The notes under the pieces are model-generated. The model was not told the DNA's origin, did no database searches, and saw only the letters and a list, made by a program, of their open reading frames with translations. Both the position numbers and the translations under genes were made by a program. A stretch of DNA of 64,000 nt from NCBI GenBank assembly GCA_039960995.1, contig JBDVKF010000006.1, positions 62,001 through 126,000 on the forward strand. The letters are read 5' to 3'. Source of the stretch: JABSSA01 sp039960995. Lineage in GTDB: Bacteria > Pseudomonadota > Alphaproteobacteria > Rhodobacterales > Rhodobacteraceae. Shown here piece by piece: positions 1-9,165 of this stretch; positions within the stretch are counted from its first letter, which is position 1, and each line of letters starts with the position of its first letter.

Positions 1-22
1 CGCTGGCATAGGCCCGTTTTGC

Positions 23-2920
23 CTATGGGGCGTTCTGGGATGAACAATGGCCCGTGTCTGGGGTCAAGATATGCCGCAAGAGTGCCACGGGATGCGCCTT
101 CAGCGATAGGCGCATTGAAACGTAATCTTCGACAACTTCCTCACCCAAAGTCATTTCCGGCAGATGGGCTGTGGGTTCATCCACAACTTCGCCGTCCAGA
201 TCATTTGCAAATAAAGGCAGGCTTGGGCCTTTGATTAAGGTTTTAGCCTCCCACAAAGCTTCGCGTCGCTTTAGACCTAGGGCCGAAAAGGCATCTGCTT
301 CGCATAGGCGCGCAATGACCGCTGGGGGTAAACCTGCCCGACGCCAGACATCTTGGACGGTGGTGTACCCATTCCCGCGTGATGCGCTAAGCCATGCGGC
401 GTCTTCTTCTGACAGGCCTTTGATCTGACGGAACCCCAGACGCAGGGCCAGCCCGCCAGAGCCGTCGGGTTCCATGACATTGTCCCAAAAGCTTGCATTG
501 ATACAGATTGGACGAACTTCGACCCCATGTTCGCGGGCATCCCGCACGATCTGAGCGGGCGCATAAAAACCCATGGGTTGAGCATTCAGCAAAGCGCAGG
601 CGAAGATGCCGGGGTGGTGGCATTTGATCCAGCTTGAGGCATAGACAAGTAACGCAAAGCTGGCCGCGTGGCTTTCCGGAAATCCATAAGACCCAAAGCC
701 TTCGATCTGTGAAAAGCAACGTTCCGCAAAATCCTGATCATAGCCGTTCTTGCGCATCCCGCGCAGGAACAAGGTGCGGAATTCCGACACGCTGCCATGC
801 TTTTTGAACGTCGCAAGAGATCGCCTAAGTCGATCCGCTTGTTCCGGGGTGAACCCAGCCCCTACAATGGCAATCTGCATCGCCTGTTCCTGAAAAAGCG
901 GCACCCCCAGTGTTTTACCCAAAACCTGTCCCAACGCATCTGATGGAAAGCTGACCTCTTCTTCTCCGTTTCGGCGGCGGATGTAGGGGTGGACCATATC
1001 CCCTTGGATCGGACCGGGGCGGATGATGGCGACCTCGATCACCAGATCATAAAAATTACGCGGGCGCATGCGTGGCAGGAAATTCATTTGGGCCCGGCTT
1101 TCGACCTGAAACACCCCAATGCTGTCGGCCCGGCACAGCATGTCATACACTTTGGGGTCTTCGGGGGGCAGGGTGGCCAATGTCCATGTTTGTTGATGGT
1201 GCATCTTCAGCAGATCAAAGGCTTTGCGGATGCATGTCAGCATACCAAGGCTGAGGACATCGACCTTCAGGATGCCAAGGCTGTCGATGTCGTCTTTGTC
1301 CCAACAGATAACGGTGCGGTCTTCCATCGTGGCGTTTTCGATAGGGATCAATTCGTCTAATCGGCCTTCGGTCATGATAAACCCGCCGACATGTTGGCTG
1401 AGATGTCGGGGAAAGCCGTTGATCTCGTAAACCAGCTCAAGGGTCTGGCGCAGACGCCTGTCCCGGTAATCAAGCCCGATTTCAGCAAGCCTTTCCGCTT
1501 CCAATCCTTTGGAAGAGAAAAAACCCCAAAGTTGCGAAGACAAAGCGCTGATCGTGTCTTCGGACAGACCCATTGCGCGGCCGACTTCACGGATGGCACG
1601 TTTGCCACGGTAATGAATGACGGTCGCGCATAGACCTGCGCGGTGGCGTCCATAACGCTGGTAAATCCACTGGATGACTTCTTCGCGACGTTCATGTTCG
1701 AAATCGACGTCGATGTCGGGCGGTTCATCACGTGCTTCGGACACGAAACGTTCAAAGACCATCGTCCCAATCTCGGGTGAGACCGAAGTAATCCCAAGGC
1801 TGAAACAGACGACCGAATTGGCGGCCGATCCACGCCCTTGGCACAGGATATCGCGTGACCGCGCAAAGGCGACGACATCGCGGACGGTTAGAAAATAGGG
1901 TTCGTATTTGAGTTTACTGATAAGGGTCAGTTCGTGCTCAAGCATCTTTTGGACACGTTCTGGTGCCCCCGAAGGATAACGCCAACGCAGCCCTTCATGG
2001 GCTAAGCGAGTCAGGCGCTGTTGTGGTGTTTCATCCTGCGTCACCTCTGACGGGTATTCATAACGCAGCTGGCTTAGGCAAAAGGTCAGTTGGGTGGCTA
2101 TTTTTGCGGGTGCTGCAAGCGCGTCTTCATGCCCTTTGAACAGGGGCTGCATTTCAGCATCAGACCTCAGCCGGAATTCCGCGTTGCTTAGTGCCGACCG
2201 CCCAAGCTGATCAACGCGGGTATGCGTGCGTATTGCGGTGACGACATCCGCCAAGCGTCGGCGTGTTCCGTGGTGCATGATCGGCCGGGCCGAGGCAAGC
2301 GTGGGCAGGCCCAACTGTGTGGCCTGTTCTGTAATTCGTTCAAAACGCTGTGTGTCTCGGCCATCATAACGCGGGTGAAGACCGATATGGATGCGGCCAT
2401 CGCACAGTTGTCTGAGACGTTTTGCAGTGACCTGCCAATTGTCTTGGGGCCACAGGATGAAGTGCAGATCGTCATGGCGATCCAGCAGGTCAGACAATGT
2501 CAGATTGCATTGACCCTTTTCAGCACGCAAGCGGCCCGTTGACAGGATGCGACACAGGTTTGCCCAGCCGTTGCGGTTCTGCGGTAACACTGTGATCGGC
2601 GGCGCATCCTGAAACACAAGGCGCGCAGCTGGGATCAAACGCGGTATGTTGAAAATGGGCGCTTTGGGCGGGTCAGGCAAATGACCTGGTTTCGGAGGCC
2701 CGATTAAACCATGTGCGGCGTCCCAGATTTCGCGTTCATGCACTTGTCGACGGATTGTCTTTGCTTGGGTATAGGCGCGCACGATGCCAGCAACTGAATT
2801 GTCATCGGCGATTGCAAGAGCGGACATTCCCAACAAAGCGGCGCGGGTGACGTATTCCTCGGGATGAGACGCGCCGGTCAGGAAGGTGAAGTTTGAAGTA
2901 ATTGAAAGTTCGATGAACAT
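23..2920 (-). CDS. dnaE2: Error-prone DNA polymerase III alpha subunit DnaE2 (ImuC), frame ends before the usual C-terminus
   Basis: This is a translesion C-family polymerase that acts in SOS mutagenesis, normally with ImuA and ImuB. The N-terminal PHP-like domain begins MFIELSITSNFTFLTGASHP, typical of DnaE2. The catalytic acidic motif PDIDVDF lies at residues 401-407, followed by the conserved polymerase blocks and the LSLKAHPVALLR segment near residue 940. The frame stops with TAG (positions 23-25) after 965 residues, whereas the family usually has about 1050-1150 with a C-terminal OB-fold. Reading through the TAG gives AKRAYAS up to the window edge, which could be the start of that domain, so a nonsense codon or a truncated protein are both possible. 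No imuA or imuB lies directly upstream; the neighbour is a GFA-family gene. The start is supported by family alignment and by a LexA box 39 bases upstream. Confidence 0.93.
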   Translation of the reverse strand: MFIELSITSNFTFLTGASHPEEYVTRAALLGMSALAIADDNSVAGIVRAYTQAKTIRRQVHEREIWDAAHGLIGPPKPGHLPDPPKAPIFNIPRLIPAARLVFQDAPPITVLPQNRNGWANLCRILSTGRLRAEKGQCNLTLSDLLDRHDDLHFILWPQDNWQVTAKRLRQLCDGRIHIGLHPRYDGRDTQRFERITEQATQLGLPTLASARPIMHHGTRRRLADVVTAIRTHTRVDQLGRSALSNAEFRLRSDAEMQPLFKGHEDALAAPAKIATQLTFCLSQLRYEYPSEVTQDETPQQRLTRLAHEGLRWRYPSGAPERVQKMLEHELTLISKLKYEPYFLTVRDVVAFARSRDILCQGRGSAANSVVCFSLGITSVSPEIGTMVFERFVSEARDEPPDIDVDFEHERREEVIQWIYQRYGRHRAGLCATVIHYRGKRAIREVGRAMGLSEDTISALSSQLWGFFSSKGLEAERLAEIGLDYRDRRLRQTLELVYEINGFPRHLSQHVGGFIMTEGRLDELIPIENATMEDRTVICWDKDDIDSLGILKVDVLSLGMLTCIRKAFDLLKMHHQQTWTLATLPPEDPKVYDMLCRADSIGVFQVESRAQMNFLPRMRPRNFYDLVIEVAIIRPGPIQGDMVHPYIRRRNGEEEVSFPSDALGQVLGKTLGVPLFQEQAMQIAIVGAGFTPEQADRLRRSLATFKKHGSVSEFRTLFLRGMRKNGYDQDFAERCFSQIEGFGSYGFPESHAASFALLVYASSWIKCHHPGIFACALLNAQPMGFYAPAQIVRDAREHGVEVRPICINASFWDNVMEPDGSGGLALRLGFRQIKGLSEEDAAWLSASRGNGYTTVQDVWRRAGLPPAVIARLCEADAFSALGLKRREALWEAKTLIKGPSLPLFANDLDGEVVDEPTAHLPEMTLGEEVVEDYVSMRLSLKAHPVALLRHILTPDTGHCSSQNAP

Positions 2921-2958
2921 AATGGGGCAAGGATTCTCGGATCAGCTTACACACCATA

Positions 2959-2973
2959 GTTCATGTTTTGTTC
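2959..2973 (-). promoter_or_regulatory. LexA (SOS) box upstream of dnaE2
   Basis: The + strand reads GTTC ATGTTTT GTTC, an exact match to the alphaproteobacterial LexA consensus GTTC-N7-GTTC. It sits 39 bases upstream of the dnaE2 start in the 155-base gap between dnaE2 and the GFA gene. dnaE2 is a classical member of the LexA regulon in this class, so position and target agree. Confidence 0.88.
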
Positions 2974-3041
2974 TTATTCGAGTCTCGTATCCAAAATACA
3001 CCCTTAGAGTATGCGTGAGCGGTCGTTATTCCCGACTATCA

Positions 3042-3066
3042 GGGATGGTTTTCATGATACCATCCC
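3042..3066 (-). terminator. Hairpin between the GFA gene and dnaE2
   Basis: GGGATGGT (3042-3049) pairs perfectly with ACCATCCC (3059-3066) across a 9-base loop, ten bases beyond the stop of the GFA gene. No strong U tract follows on the minus strand, so it may be a weak terminator or only an mRNA 3' structure. Confidence 0.4.
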
Positions 3067-3075
3067 CAGCATTGA

Positions 3076-3504
3076 TTAAGATGGCGCCGCAAACATCGCC
3101 ATGACTTCGGCCTCGGTCATTTTGTGAGTTTCATCAGCGAACGTGTAGGCTTCGGGTTTGAGGTCAATGAAAATCTCACCGGTCATTTTCATATCCTTGC
3201 TGTCATCAAGGGTTCCAAATCCGATGTGATACACCCCATGATGAGGGCCCGGTGCTGTAACGCGATACCACATAGACGATCCGCAAATTCCACAAAAGAC
3301 GCGCTCTGCCCAAGCAGAGCTGGCATATGTTTTTAAGGATGCTTCACCTTCGATGGACAATTTGTCTTTTGGCACTTCAACGCCAAGAAACACGCCGCCC
3401 GACCACTTGCGGCACATTCCACAATGGCAAGCGCCGGTTTCCTTGATATCGTCTTCAATACGAAACTTGACGGCGCCGCACATGCAGCTTCCTTGTTGTG
3501 CCAT
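3076..3504 (-). CDS. GFA / CENP-V family zinc protein
   Basis: A 142-residue protein of the glutathione-dependent formaldehyde-activating (GFA) family, likely cytoplasmic. The zinc-binding cysteines are visible as GSCMCGAV near the N-terminus, CHCGMCRKW at about residues 27-35 and FCGICGSSMW around residue 70. The family includes enzymes that catalyse S-hydroxymethylglutathione formation, but most members have no proven activity, so only the fold is a firm call. A glutathione S-transferase gene lies divergently next to it, which is consistent with a thiol-related role but does not prove it. The intergenic 3505-3579 must carry both promoters. Confidence 0.85.
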   Translation of the reverse strand: MAQQGSCMCGAVKFRIEDDIKETGACHCGMCRKWSGGVFLGVEVPKDKLSIEGEASLKTYASSAWAERVFCGICGSSMWYRVTAPGPHHGVYHIGFGTLDDSKDMKMTGEIFIDLKPEAYTFADETHKMTEAEVMAMFAAPS

Positions 3505-3579
3505 GGAAAATCTCCCTTATTTGGTTTTCGGGAAACTGCATAACACATTGCCCATGACAAAAACTGACAGGAGCGAAAC

Positions 3580-4167
3580 GTGTACAAAGTGATCGGAACA
3601 AAAAAATCACGGGCTTTTCGCGTGACTTGGGCCTTGGAAGAGCTTGGGCAGGAATACGAACATGTTGCATGTGGACCAAGAAGCGAACAGGCAAATTTGT
3701 ATAATCCGTTGGGGAAAATCCCGGCGCTTGTCGATGGCGATTCCGTACTGACGGACAGCACTGCGATCGTCACGTATCTGGCAGACAAACACGGGGGATT
3801 AACGGCCAAAGCCGGTTCTGTTTCTCGGGCGCATCAAGACGCGATGACCATGTGGGTGATTGATGAAATGGATGCGTTGTTGTGGTCGTATTCGAAACAC
3901 ACACGCGTGCTGCCAGAAAAACAACGCGTTGCAGAAGTCGGTCCTGCCGTTCGGTCGGAATTTGAACACTCGCTTGTAACTCTCGCTGAAGGCCTGGGCG
4001 ACAAACCGTTTCTGATGGGTGATGCGTTGAGCGTTCCGGATATATTCGCCACGCATTGCATCGGGTGGAGCGTCATGGCGGGCTTCCCGCCTCTTCCCGA
4101 CGCACTCAAAGCATATTCAAAACGTATGCGCGCCCGACCCGCTTACAAAGCTGCCGCAAGGTCTTAG
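3580..4167 (+). CDS. Glutathione S-transferase family protein
   Basis: A 195-residue cytosolic GST. The thioredoxin-like N-terminal domain (about residues 1-75) has the glutathione-binding run NPLGKIPALVDGD followed by LTDSTAIVTYLADKH; the rest is the all-helical C-terminal domain. The substrate cannot be inferred. Translation starts at GTG with an AGGAG Shine-Dalgarno element five bases upstream (3570-3574). Its TAG stop overlaps the TAA stop of the convergent flavoprotein gene in a shared TTAG (4164-4167), so the two transcripts must terminate inside each other's genes. Confidence 0.9.
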   Translation: MYKVIGTKKSRAFRVTWALEELGQEYEHVACGPRSEQANLYNPLGKIPALVDGDSVLTDSTAIVTYLADKHGGLTAKAGSVSRAHQDAMTMWVIDEMDALLWSYSKHTRVLPEKQRVAEVGPAVRSEFEHSLVTLAEGLGDKPFLMGDALSVPDIFATHCIGWSVMAGFPPLPDALKAYSKRMRARPAYKAAARS

Positions 4168-5333
4168 AGGCCAAGCCAACGCGCAGCAGAAAGCCCAGCC
4201 CAACGTCCGGTGGCCAGACACCCATTGATCAAGTATCCGCCCGTCGGCGCATCCCAATCCAGCATTTCACCGGCTGCGAAAACGCCAGGAAGGTCTTTGA
4301 TCATCAAGGTTTCATCCAACGCGTCGAATGGCAGGCCGCCGACAGTTGAAATCGCGGAATCAATTGGCTGGAAACCCGCATGACGCACTGTGAGGTGCTT
4401 CAGCACATAGGCCAATTCTGGTGCCGTTTGCGGCAGCGGTCGCGCCCATTCTTGAGCGAGCGCCAGTTTGACCGCCGGTAAGTTCAGCGCCTTGCGAATG
4501 TGGTTGGACAGGCTGTTCTTTCCACGAGGGCGTTCCAGCTTTTTCTGAATGGCCGCCAAGGTAAGATCAGGTAGCAGGTCTAATGATACAGGTGCTTTGT
4601 CGCGAATAGCGGGGGATAATGTATAGATGCCACCACCCTCCAAGCCCTTCTCTGACAAAATTGCCTCGCCCCGCGACCGGATTGCTCCGGCTTTCCATGC
4701 AACCGTCTTTATGGGCGTGCCAAAGTGCTTTTGTATTACGTCGCTCCAGTTCACGGCCAACGCTGCGTTTGAAGGTTCGAACGGGCGCAGCTGAACGTCT
4801 TTGCGCGCCAGTGTTGCCACCCATTTTCCATCCGCACCTAAACGGGACCAGCTGCCGCCACCCATTGCTAGAACGACAACATCGGCGGTTTCGGACAGCG
4901 GTCCGTCGGGTGTTTGAAAGCTTAGGGATTCGTCTTGCCACCCGTCCCACCGATGGCGGGTTTTTAAGGCGACACCCAATCCATCAAGATGCGCAAGCCA
5001 TGCGCGCAGCAAGGGCGAGGCTTTCATGGCTTCAGGAAACACGCGCTTGCTGCTGCCAGTGAAAACGGGTTGGCCCAAACCGGCCGCCCATTGTTGAACC
5101 GCGTCAGCATCAAAGTTACGTAGTATCTGGGCCATTTGCGTCTGATCATAGGATTTGACCAAGTCATCGATACCCATGGCCATTGTCAGATTCAGACCTG
5201 ATTTTCCGGCCATAAGGAACTTGCGGCCTACTGACGGTTTTTGTTCATAAATAGTCACCTCAGCGCCAGCTTGCACGAGGGTATCGGCGGCCATCAAACC
5301 GGCCGGGCCTGAGCCGATGATCGCAGCTTTCAT
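4164..5333 (-). CDS. HI0933/BaiN-like FAD-dependent flavoprotein (TIGR03862-type)
   Basis: A 389-residue putative NAD(P)/FAD-dependent oxidoreductase. The dinucleotide-binding motif GSGPAGLMAADTL is at residues 7-19 and the family-specific block GRKFLMAGKSGLNLT follows at about residue 36. The C-terminus has the FAD-contacting segment GVFAAGEMLDWDAPTGGYLI. The N-terminal half also carries VVLAMGGGSWSRLG, typical of this family. The physiological substrate of the family is unknown. Its ATG overlaps the stop of mscS in ATGA (5330-5333), showing translational coupling within a two-gene operon. Confidence 0.88.
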   Translation of the reverse strand: MKAAIIGSGPAGLMAADTLVQAGAEVTIYEQKPSVGRKFLMAGKSGLNLTMAMGIDDLVKSYDQTQMAQILRNFDADAVQQWAAGLGQPVFTGSSKRVFPEAMKASPLLRAWLAHLDGLGVALKTRHRWDGWQDESLSFQTPDGPLSETADVVVLAMGGGSWSRLGADGKWVATLARKDVQLRPFEPSNAALAVNWSDVIQKHFGTPIKTVAWKAGAIRSRGEAILSEKGLEGGGIYTLSPAIRDKAPVSLDLLPDLTLAAIQKKLERPRGKNSLSNHIRKALNLPAVKLALAQEWARPLPQTAPELAYVLKHLTVRHAGFQPIDSAISTVGGLPFDALDETLMIKDLPGVFAAGEMLDWDAPTGGYLINGCLATGRWAGLSAARWLGL

Positions 5334-6661
5334 GACTCGGTTTGAGGGAGAGCGCCCTTAATTTCGACGACACGTCGAGGATAAGGAATTTCTATATTGT
5401 TCTCTTTCAGTGCGTTCCAGACGGCGAACAGCACCTTGCTTTGGTATTTGTTCTTACCGTCATCAATTCCTTCGACCCAAAACTCGACAACAAAATCGAC
5501 GCCTGAATCGCCAAACCCTGCCAATTCCACATCTGGGGGTTCTGGTTTGTCCAAAACAAAATCAAGAGCGCTGACTGCTTTGCCAATTATACCAGGTATC
5601 AAATTGATATCGGTGTCGTAGCTGACGGAAAATGCGGCGTCATAGCGGTTTGCGCTGCCGCTGTCGGAATAATTGACGACGCGGGTGATAATGAAATCTT
5701 CGTTCGGAACGACGATCCATCGCCCGTCAAAGGTTTCCAAAATTGCCGCACGGGCTGTCATTTTGACGATCGTGCCGGCCTCGCCGCCATCCAGTTCAAC
5801 GAAATCGCCGACCGTCGCCTGGCCTTCGATCAAAAGGATGACACCTGAGATGAAATTCGATGCAATTTTTTGCAACCCGAAACCAAGGCCAACACCAACC
5901 GCACCCCCGATGACCGCAAGTGAAGTCAGGGAAATGCCCATGATGTTCATGAGCAAAAGGAACGCGAGGCCAAAGATCAGAAATTCAGCCGCTTTTGACG
6001 CAAGTTCCCGAGTGGCCGGGCGCATTTCTTCTTGTTTGGAAATAAAGGCAGATGATTGATCATTGGACCAACGGCCCAGCCAAAACAGGAAACCTCCAGC
6101 GATAATGCCGCGCACCAAGGCCATGACCGAAAAGGTGATGTTCCCTAGGTGGACTTTGGTGGCCGTCAATTGTTCTGTCGCGACATCCAGCAATCCCAAG
6201 GTATAGATCGCGGCAATCGGAATAAGTATGTAGCGACCCAATACCTTGAGCAATGGATCAGTGATAATGTCCCGCACCATTGCACGCACAGCAAGAAACA
6301 AGAACACGCGTTTGCCGAACGCAATGACTGCGCCGCTGTCGAAAAGCGAACGAACGACGCTTTCGCCGATCCCTGTGAGCGCGTAAGCCAACAGGGGCAA
6401 GATCAATGGTAAGAACTGCGCTACAAAACGACGGGCCTTGGCCAGGATCGAAACAGTTTCACCTGGATCAAGCAGCCGCGACAAAGTTGGGCGCAAGCGA
6501 CGCGATACGAATACCGCGATTAAGTACGCGAGCAGAAGCAACCCGAATTGTGACCAAGCGGCAGGACTAAGCAACCAGCCTTTGGCCAAATCCCAAGCCT
6601 GCAATCCGTAGCCCGCCATGGTTTGAACAATCTCGGGTTGGCTTGCCAGATCAAATTCCAT
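5330..6661 (-). CDS. Mechanosensitive ion channel, MscS family
   Basis: A 443-residue inner-membrane channel expected to open on hypo-osmotic shock. Several hydrophobic segments fill the first 200 residues. The MscS core follows, with the pore helix run GGAVGVGLGFGLQKIASNF and SGVILLIEG at about residues 250-280. After it comes the beta domain with GDFVELDGGEAGTIVKMTARAA and the C-terminal alpha/beta domain with VVNYSDSGS. It is larger than E. coli MscS (286 residues) because of extra N-terminal membrane helices, as in MscS-like paralogues. It is the first gene of an operon with the flavoprotein downstream. Confidence 0.9.
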   Translation of the reverse strand: MEFDLASQPEIVQTMAGYGLQAWDLAKGWLLSPAAWSQFGLLLLAYLIAVFVSRRLRPTLSRLLDPGETVSILAKARRFVAQFLPLILPLLAYALTGIGESVVRSLFDSGAVIAFGKRVFLFLAVRAMVRDIITDPLLKVLGRYILIPIAAIYTLGLLDVATEQLTATKVHLGNITFSVMALVRGIIAGGFLFWLGRWSNDQSSAFISKQEEMRPATRELASKAAEFLIFGLAFLLLMNIMGISLTSLAVIGGAVGVGLGFGLQKIASNFISGVILLIEGQATVGDFVELDGGEAGTIVKMTARAAILETFDGRWIVVPNEDFIITRVVNYSDSGSANRYDAAFSVSYDTDINLIPGIIGKAVSALDFVLDKPEPPDVELAGFGDSGVDFVVEFWVEGIDDGKNKYQSKVLFAVWNALKENNIEIPYPRRVVEIKGALPQTES

Positions 6662-6804
6662 GGTTGTTCTTACCTCTGTTGCGTTTCATGTCAGATGCCA
6701 TGGTGTCGTATCGTGACGCAAGTCATGTCTGATCTTGTCAATAGGGGATGCAAACGCCGAAAATGTCTGGTTTGCCAGCAATTGTTGCGCATGTGTCCAT
6801 AGGG

Positions 6805-7443
6805 TTAACGCTTGTTACATAGGTTTTTGATGGCATGCGCGGTTTCGGATTCTGCTGCCAATGTGTCAGCGCAAAAACGTTTTGCGGTGCGCAGTAACAT
6901 TTCGGGTTCAACGACGCGTTCGACCAACCCCCATGCCAAGGCTTCGTCGGCTTCGATTTTTTGACCACCCATGAGGATCAATTTCGTCCGTGCCGGTCCA
7001 ATCAAAGCGGCCATACGCGCCGGATCACTGGGCTGTGGAAGAAAACCGAGTTTCATGACCGGATAGAAAAAGCGTGCTGTTGGGACGCAAATTCGAATGT
7101 CACATGCCAGCGCCATTCCCATTGCGCCACCTGCTAATGTTCCGTTCAACGCAGCAACTGTTAATCCGGGCAGTGCGGCGATGGCGCTCGAAAGTTGTTC
7201 CCACAATGGCGACGTCGCTAATCCAGCCATTGCGGCCTCTAAGTCAGCGCCAGCGCTGAAAACCTTGCCGTTGCCGGTTAAAATCACGGCTTGGGCTTTA
7301 GTTGCGGACTGCATGATGCCAACAAGTGCTGTTAATATTTCGGATGTCAGCGCGTTCGCTTTGTCAGGCCGATTCAACGTCACGATCCAAAGATCGTTTT
7401 CCTGTTCAAGAGATACAAACTCATTCGCAAAATTATTGGCCAT
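6805..7443 (-). CDS. Enoyl-CoA hydratase/isomerase family protein
   Basis: A crotonase-fold protein of 212 residues, shorter than the usual 255-260 because the C-terminal trimerisation helices are reduced. It shows the CoA/oxyanion-hole motifs TLNRPDKANALTSE, FSAGADLEAAM and LNGTLAGGAMGMALACDIR. Of the usual catalytic pair, the second glutamate position appears as PQPSDPARM, so hydratase activity is uncertain. I chose the ATG at 7443 because AAGGG lies eight bases upstream; an in-frame ATG six codons earlier (7461) is the alternative. It is divergent from the DUF2125 gene. Confidence 0.85.
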   Translation of the reverse strand: MANNFANEFVSLEQENDLWIVTLNRPDKANALTSEILTALVGIMQSATKAQAVILTGNGKVFSAGADLEAAMAGLATSPLWEQLSSAIAALPGLTVAALNGTLAGGAMGMALACDIRICVPTARFFYPVMKLGFLPQPSDPARMAALIGPARTKLILMGGQKIEADEALAWGLVERVVEPEMLLRTAKRFCADTLAAESETAHAIKNLCNKR

Positions 7444-7571
7444 ACCTTGCACCCTTATCATCGCCTTCTTAGTTGGTATCCTTAGTGCAATGCGCGGTCC
7501 AGCCTTGTGGGTTGACCATTTGCAATTCTTAGCGGACCATGCGCCGAATGTTTATATTGAGGATCCCTTTG

Positions 7572-9098
7572 ATGGCCTTTGACTATCGCTTCCCGACTTT
7601 ATCGACCCTTGCTTTCCTATTGGCGGCCCCAGCAGCTCAGGCTGAACTGACATCGTCAGAGGTCTGGTCCGACTGGAAAGAGTACATGTCCAGCTTGGGT
7701 TATGACATGGTTGGGGTCGAAAGTACCAACAGTCAGGGTTTGACGATCGAAGGCATGAAGATGAATGTGGACTTGCCGCAAGGCGAAGGCCAGTTTGAAA
7801 TCGACATGGGGACTATGCAGTTCATCGATCAGGCTGATGGATCCGTGCGCATCGACATGTCAGAGGTTTGGCGGCTTGGATTTAATGTTACCTCGATTGA
7901 CGCAGAAAACATCTCTGGCCAAGTTCTGTACACGCACAAGGGAACTGATCTTGTTGTCTCTGGCGACCCTTCACAGCTGAAGTACGAATTCAAAGCTGAT
8001 TCAATTGAATTCAAGCTTGATGATTTGACAGTTGATGGAACTCCGGTTGGTACGGACATATTCGCAATGACTGTTGCGATATCGGATGCCGCCAGCACGA
8101 CGGACATGACCATCGGCGACACGCGGAGTTATACTCAGTCAATGTCGATTGCCGCGACAACATATGACGTCAATTTCAAAGAACCAGAGGGTTCCGCTCT
8201 GTTCGACATGCAAGGTGCAATCAACAACCTTAAGTTCGCGGGTGACAGTGTAATACCCTTGGTCGCCGATTTTGAGGACATGCCGAATTTGCTGAAGGCT
8301 GGTTTTGCGTTTGCAGGCGGTTATTCATACGCAGGTGGATCGGCCGCGATCTCATTCGATGGTCCAGACGGTAGCGGAACTATGAATACGACCAGCGAAG
8401 GCGGTGCCTTTGACATGAATATGTCCGAAGCTGGTTTGACCTATGTCACATCGGCGGATGCGATCACGGTCAATGCATTAATGAATGAATTTCCGATTCC
8501 AATCTCTTTTGAGGCAGATCGCGCGACGTTCAAATTTGGTATACCTATGGTGAAAAGCGACGACCCACAGGATTTTGCCTTTGGGACATCATTTGAAGGC
8601 TTTCAAATGTCAGATACGATTTGGGGACTTTTTGATCCGGCAAGCCAGTTGCCGCGTGACCCTGCAACGGTCATTTTGGATCTGAAAGGCAAAGCCAAAG
8701 TCTTGTTTGATTTCCTTGATCCAGCCCAAGCATCCATCATTGAAGAATCGGGTGAGGTTCCGGGTGAACTTAACGCGCTTGATGTTACCAACGTAACTGT
8801 TGACGCCGTGGGGGCACGTTTGACGGGTTCGGGCGCTTTCACCTTCGACAACAGCGACACAGAAACATTCGATGGTTTGCCAAAACCTTTGGGAGCGATT
8901 GACTTTCAGTTGTTGGGTGCAAACGGGTTGATTGATAAATTGACTGGGATGGGCTTGTTGCCACAAGAGCAAGCAACGGGTGCACGCTTGATGCTTGGAC
9001 TCTTTGCAAGTCCCGGCGAAGGCGAAGATTCATTGGTGTCCAAAATCGAAATCAATGAGGAAGGTCACGTTTTGGCGAATGGACAGCGCCTGCAGTAA
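7572..9098 (+). CDS. DUF2125 domain-containing secreted/periplasmic protein
   Basis: A 508-residue protein of the DUF2125 family, common in Rhodobacteraceae and of unknown function. It opens with a signal peptide (hydrophobic STLAFLLAAPAAQA, cleavage expected after AQA), followed by a long beta-rich region with repeated aspartate/serine-rich strands, suggesting an envelope or periplasmic location. I place the start at ATG 7572 because GAGGA (7559-7563) sits eight bases upstream and the signal peptide then begins properly; an ATG at 7539 would add eleven residues. It is monocistronic as far as can be seen, with pmbA starting 67 bases downstream. Confidence 0.83.
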   Translation: MAFDYRFPTLSTLAFLLAAPAAQAELTSSEVWSDWKEYMSSLGYDMVGVESTNSQGLTIEGMKMNVDLPQGEGQFEIDMGTMQFIDQADGSVRIDMSEVWRLGFNVTSIDAENISGQVLYTHKGTDLVVSGDPSQLKYEFKADSIEFKLDDLTVDGTPVGTDIFAMTVAISDAASTTDMTIGDTRSYTQSMSIAATTYDVNFKEPEGSALFDMQGAINNLKFAGDSVIPLVADFEDMPNLLKAGFAFAGGYSYAGGSAAISFDGPDGSGTMNTTSEGGAFDMNMSEAGLTYVTSADAITVNALMNEFPIPISFEADRATFKFGIPMVKSDDPQDFAFGTSFEGFQMSDTIWGLFDPASQLPRDPATVILDLKGKAKVLFDFLDPAQASIIEESGEVPGELNALDVTNVTVDAVGARLTGSGAFTFDNSDTETFDGLPKPLGAIDFQLLGANGLIDKLTGMGLLPQEQATGARLMLGLFASPGEGEDSLVSKIEINEEGHVLANGQRLQ

Positions 9099-9165
9099 CC
9101 TATTGTTGGGTTGCAAGCTGGTCGTGTGAGGGCTACGTCAAACCTCACACGCCGGAGGCTGGTGC

